A stretch of DNA of 64,000 nucleotides from Coleophoma eucalyptorum. Taxonomy: Eukaryota; Ascomycota; Leotiomycetes; Helotiales; Dermateaceae. Shown piece after piece: positions 61,029 through 64,000 of this stretch (the stretch's first letter is position 1; every line of letters begins with the position of its first letter). The stretch covers positions 248,001-312,000 of the forward strand of contig JALRME010000032.1 in the NCBI GenBank assembly GCA_026120035.1. The letters are read 5' to 3'. A program made the position numbers and the translations under genes. The notes under the pieces were generated by a model. The model was given only the letters and a program-made list of their open reading frames with translations, was not told the DNA's origin and did no database searches.

Positions 61029-64000
61029 TCAAACCCGCTCCAAAGTATTGAGAGGAACATAGCCCCCTTCCTTCTTTCCCTTCTTCCCTGCAATTGTATC
61101 CATCATATCATGAGCTCGTCCGATCATTCCACCAAGACCCCATCCCTTGCCCTTCCTTCTTAATTGTCCTGTCTCCTCCATAAGAGCATCTTCCATCCAT
61201 TGTGGTCTGCTCCACAACTTCAACATAAGACTGCTCGCCACTACACTGACACTACTGAGAGCCATAGCAGCACCCGCAGCCATAGGATGAAGATGCATAC
61301 CAAAGGGAAGGAAGACACCCATAGCGAACGGGAGGCCAACAACATTGTAAGCACAAGCCCAGGTAAGGTTCAACTTGATACGTCTGAAAATGGACCGAGC
61401 TAGCTCAATAGATGCAGGAATATCCATCAGCTTATCAGACTTCATAAGTACGATATCAGCGGCTTCCATGGCGACGTCTGTACCAGACGACATGGCGATT
61501 CCAACATCAGCAGTAGCTAAGGCAGGTGAGTCATTGATGCCATCACCAACCATGGCGACGCATTCACCCTTAGATTGGAATTTACGAATGATCGACTGCT
61601 TTTGGTCTGGAGTTACGCCGGCATATACATCCTCTGGGACTATGCCAACGAGACGAGCGATAGCGAGGGCAGTTGGTCGTTGATCGCCAGTAACGATGGC
61701 GGTCTTGATACCCATACGGTGCAGAGCTGCGATAGCACTACGAGCAGAATCTTTGACAACATCTGACAGACAGAGATGACCACTGTAAATACCGTCAACA
61801 GCAATGAATATATTTGTTGTACCGGCAGAGGCGGCTTTCGTCGAATTTGATGCGTTGACATTTGCTTCTTCAGAAGAGGCGATAGCAGCGGCAGGTACAT
61901 CAACATTGTTGTCCCGGAGAAATTTAACGTTGCCAATGAGAACTCGATAGCGTGTTCGCTCAGCATTAGTAGCCGGCTCAACGAGTGCGTTAATACCCTT
62001 TCCAACAGCAGCCTCAAAGTCGCCAATGCTACCATCAATGGTGTCTTCCGGTCCAAGTTGAAGTTGTTCCTTAGCAGACCCAAGAATGGCTTTGCCAATA
62101 GGATGCTCACTGCCCATCTCAGCAAGTCCGACAATTGACCACCACATCTTCTTTCTCCATTCGCTATTTCCCCAAGCAGGTACAAGATCGCATTTAGCGA
62201 CGCTCATCTTACCATGAGTCAGAGTTCCAGTTTTGTCAAGAACAACCTGGGTGATCTTGGTGGCTGTCTCAAGAGCAGCACCACCCTTAACAAGGATACC
62301 ATTTTCAGCACCGACACCAGTGCCGACCATGACAGCAGTAGGGGTTGCAAGACCAAGAGCGCAGGGGCAAGCGAAGACAATGACGGAAATACAGAGCTTC
62401 ACGCAAACCATGAACTTTCCACCACTGGCTTCGTCTATGAAGATCTTTGGTGGATTCTTAAGAACGTGGCTTAGGACCATCCACGTGGCGAATGTAAGGA
62501 GTCCAAGAGCAAGAATGAAGGGAACGAAGTATCCGGCAATGGTGTCAGCCAATCGTTGAATTGGGGCTCTTGTGGTCTGTGCATCTTGGACAAGCTTGAC
62601 AATCTGGCTAAGTTGTGTGTCTCTACCTGCTCGTGTAACTCGGAAATCAACTCGCCCAGTACCATTCACGGTTCCTCCGATGAGGAGGTTTCCTTTACGC
62701 TTCTGGACAGGCATGGCCTCTCCAGTTACCATACTCTCGTCAACGTGAGTTTCACCTCTGGTCACTGTACCGTCCGCAGGAATCTTGTCACCAGGGCGCA
62801 AAATGACGATATCGCCGACCTGGATGAGCTCAGTTGGGATGACCTTCTCTTCGGCGGCATTTCCTTGCTGAGTAGGGGTTTTAGGTTCTTTTCCAGCAGC
62901 AATTGCAAGTTCCCAGCCTTCTGCTGCCTTCTCTGCTGCGATGGGGTCAGCGTATATGGTAGCCATTGATGGTGCCAGGGACATGAGACGCGAAAGTGCC
63001 TTGGAGGTTTGTCCCTTGGCATTATTTTCAAGGTAGCGACCAAGAGTGATGAAAGTGATAAGCATGCTACTTGTGTCGAAGATAGTGCTTGGCCGAGTGT
63101 GAGGTGGCAAGAGGACGGAAACAATCATGGCTGCGCAACTGAAGAAGAAGGCAGCGGATGTTCCAAGAACAACCAGAACATCCATAGTGGGTGAACCATG
63201 CTTCATAGATTTGTATGCAGAAACATAGAAACGTTTTCCAATGCCGAATTGGACAGGTATCGTCAGGATTAGACAAATGATATCTCCCAAGTAGAGGCCA
63301 GGAAACAAGATGACGAGACTTCCGAAATCAAGATCTGGGAGCAACATAGGGATGACCATGCTGATCAAAAATACAGGAATGGCGAATGTTAGTGATGTTC
63401 TAAATGCCCGACGCCATTCAGTGATCTCTCGAGTCTTAGCAAGAGATTCGAGCTGAGCATTATTGTCGTCATTCTCAGCAACCAAGGCATTGTATCCTTG
63501 GGCTTCAATAAGGTCGACAAGAGCCCGAAGTCCAGCAATGCTAGGAAGATGGGAGATCGTCAGGCGGTTTGTAGCCAAGCTGATCTTTGCAGAAGTCACA
63601 CCCGGCAGTGACTGTAGTCTCTCCTCTAACATGGTGGCATGTGCTGCATCCTCAACTCCGAAGACCTTGAACTGGGAGGTTGTTGCCTCGTTTGCTTTGC
63701 CACCAGACGTTGATTGTGTAGAAACAATCTGGGCACCAAATCCTCTGTCCTCGATGATTTCCATAATCTTCTCGGATGTTAACCTTGATGGATCGTGGAT
63801 GACGATAGCTCGCTCGGCCAAAAGACTGATGTTGAACTGCAGTAATCCATCGATGTCTTTAAATCCTCCTTCGACAGCAGAAGTGCATGCTCCACATGTC
63901 ATGCCCTCGATAGCTATAGTCGTTGTTAAAACCTTCTCTTCCTTTGCAGTGCTTCCACGCCGTTGGTTTTTACTATTGATTGGAGCAGTCACTTGCGATT
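61029..64000 (-). CDS. ccc2: Ccc2-type copper P1B-ATPase, 3' part
   Basis: The frame is open to the right edge, so the 5' end lies outside the window. About 990 residues are visible and intronless. One heavy-metal domain (GMTCGACTSAVEGG) is followed by a degenerate one with no CxxC (FKVFGVEDAAHATML). The next features are membrane helices, TGEAMPVQ, the metal-binding CPC in VFACPCALGLATP, the phosphorylation site DKTGTLTHG, SEHPIGKAI and GDGINDSPALATADVG. The catalytic set is complete. Such pumps load copper into the Golgi for multicopper oxidases and laccases, or export it. The visible first metal domain looks like the family's second, so at least one more probably lies beyond the edge. The GTG at 63992 is not a start. 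Confidence 0.94.
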   Translation of the reverse strand, partial: SQVTAPINSKNQRRGSTAKEEKVLTTTIAIEGMTCGACTSAVEGGFKDIDGLLQFNISLLAERAIVIHDPSRLTSEKIMEIIEDRGFGAQIVSTQSTSGGKANEATTSQFKVFGVEDAAHATMLEERLQSLPGVTSAKISLATNRLTISHLPSIAGLRALVDLIEAQGYNALVAENDDNNAQLESLAKTREITEWRRAFRTSLTFAIPVFLISMVIPMLLPDLDFGSLVILFPGLYLGDIICLILTIPVQFGIGKRFYVSAYKSMKHGSPTMDVLVVLGTSAAFFFSCAAMIVSVLLPPHTRPSTIFDTSSMLITFITLGRYLENNAKGQTSKALSRLMSLAPSMATIYADPIAAEKAAEGWELAIAAGKEPKTPTQQGNAAEEKVIPTELIQVGDIVILRPGDKIPADGTVTRGETHVDESMVTGEAMPVQKRKGNLLIGGTVNGTGRVDFRVTRAGRDTQLSQIVKLVQDAQTTRAPIQRLADTIAGYFVPFILALGLLTFATWMVLSHVLKNPPKIFIDEASGGKFMVCVKLCISVIVFACPCALGLATPTAVMVGTGVGAENGILVKGGAALETATKITQVVLDKTGTLTHGKMSVAKCDLVPAWGNSEWRKKMWWSIVGLAEMGSEHPIGKAILGSAKEQLQLGPEDTIDGSIGDFEAAVGKGINALVEPATNAERTRYRVLIGNVKFLRDNNVDVPAAAIASSEEANVNASNSTKAASAGTTNIFIAVDGIYSGHLCLSDVVKDSARSAIAALHRMGIKTAIVTGDQRPTALAIARLVGIVPEDVYAGVTPDQKQSIIRKFQSKGECVAMVGDGINDSPALATADVGIAMSSGTDVAMEAADIVLMKSDKLMDIPASIELARSIFRRIKLNLTWACAYNVVGLPFAMGVFLPFGMHLHPMAAGAAMALSSVSVVASSLMLKLWSRPQWMEDALMEETGQLRRKGKGWGLGGMIGRAHDMMDTIAGKKGKKEGGYVPLNTLERV

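Overview
The window reads as a filamentous ascomycete nuclear chromosome (Pezizomycotina; a leotiomycete is my guess, not shown). The signs are short GT-AG introns (mostly 43-110 bp, often with a CTAAC/CTGAC-like branch site), a fungal-type single-chain urease, a Zn(II)2Cys6 regulator, a WSC domain, Ost5, Hrd3 and Sfr1 homologues, and AT-rich intergenic stretches of up to 3 kb. I found no CRISPR, prokaryotic operon, convincing transposon or tRNA. The exon models below were built by hand from splice sites, reading phase and family knowledge; no transcript data were available.

Layout. 1-7.5 kb is gene-dense: the 3' part of an unknown protein (+), then Rad1 of the 9-1-1 clamp (-), Ost5 (-), Gcn5 (+) and a conserved unknown protein (-). 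7.5-10.6 kb has no supportable gene. 10.6-13.5 kb holds urease (-, seven exons). 14-18.7 kb is a divergent pair: a membrane RING-H2 protein (-) and Ada3 (+). 18.9-24.6 kb holds a 2OG-Fe(II) oxygenase-like protein (-), FRG1 (+), Sfr1/Mei5 (-) and a WDR89-like protein (+). 25-30.1 kb holds Hrd3 (+) and a secreted GH5 exo-beta-1,3-glucanase (-). 30.1-33.1 kb is empty. 33.1-36.5 kb is a large Ser-rich orphan. 37-39.1 kb holds a WSC-domain remnant (+) and a CinA C-terminal/PncC amidase (-). 39.8-42.1 kb holds two small genes. 44.7-52.5 kb holds the urea transporter Dur3, a Zn2Cys6 regulator and myo-inositol oxygenase, all on +. 55.3-57 kb holds an FMN 2-hydroxy-acid dehydrogenase (+). 58.7-64 kb holds a DUF155 membrane protein (-) and the 3' part of a Ccc2-type copper ATPase (-) that runs off the right edge.

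How the genes relate. Most are unrelated housekeeping genes, often in divergent pairs with 250-850 bp shared promoters. Three functional echoes stand out. Gcn5 and Ada3, two subunits of the SAGA/ADA acetyltransferase module, lie within 15 kb. Urease and Dur3, which hydrolyse and import urea, lie about 31 kb apart, and both have GATA-type nitrogen-control sites upstream. Rad1 and Sfr1 both serve DNA repair. I see no clear new multi-gene system. The most unusual items are a WSC gene with an apparent one-base frameshift, a possible mitochondrial leader on the PncC-like enzyme, and two gene products I cannot identify.
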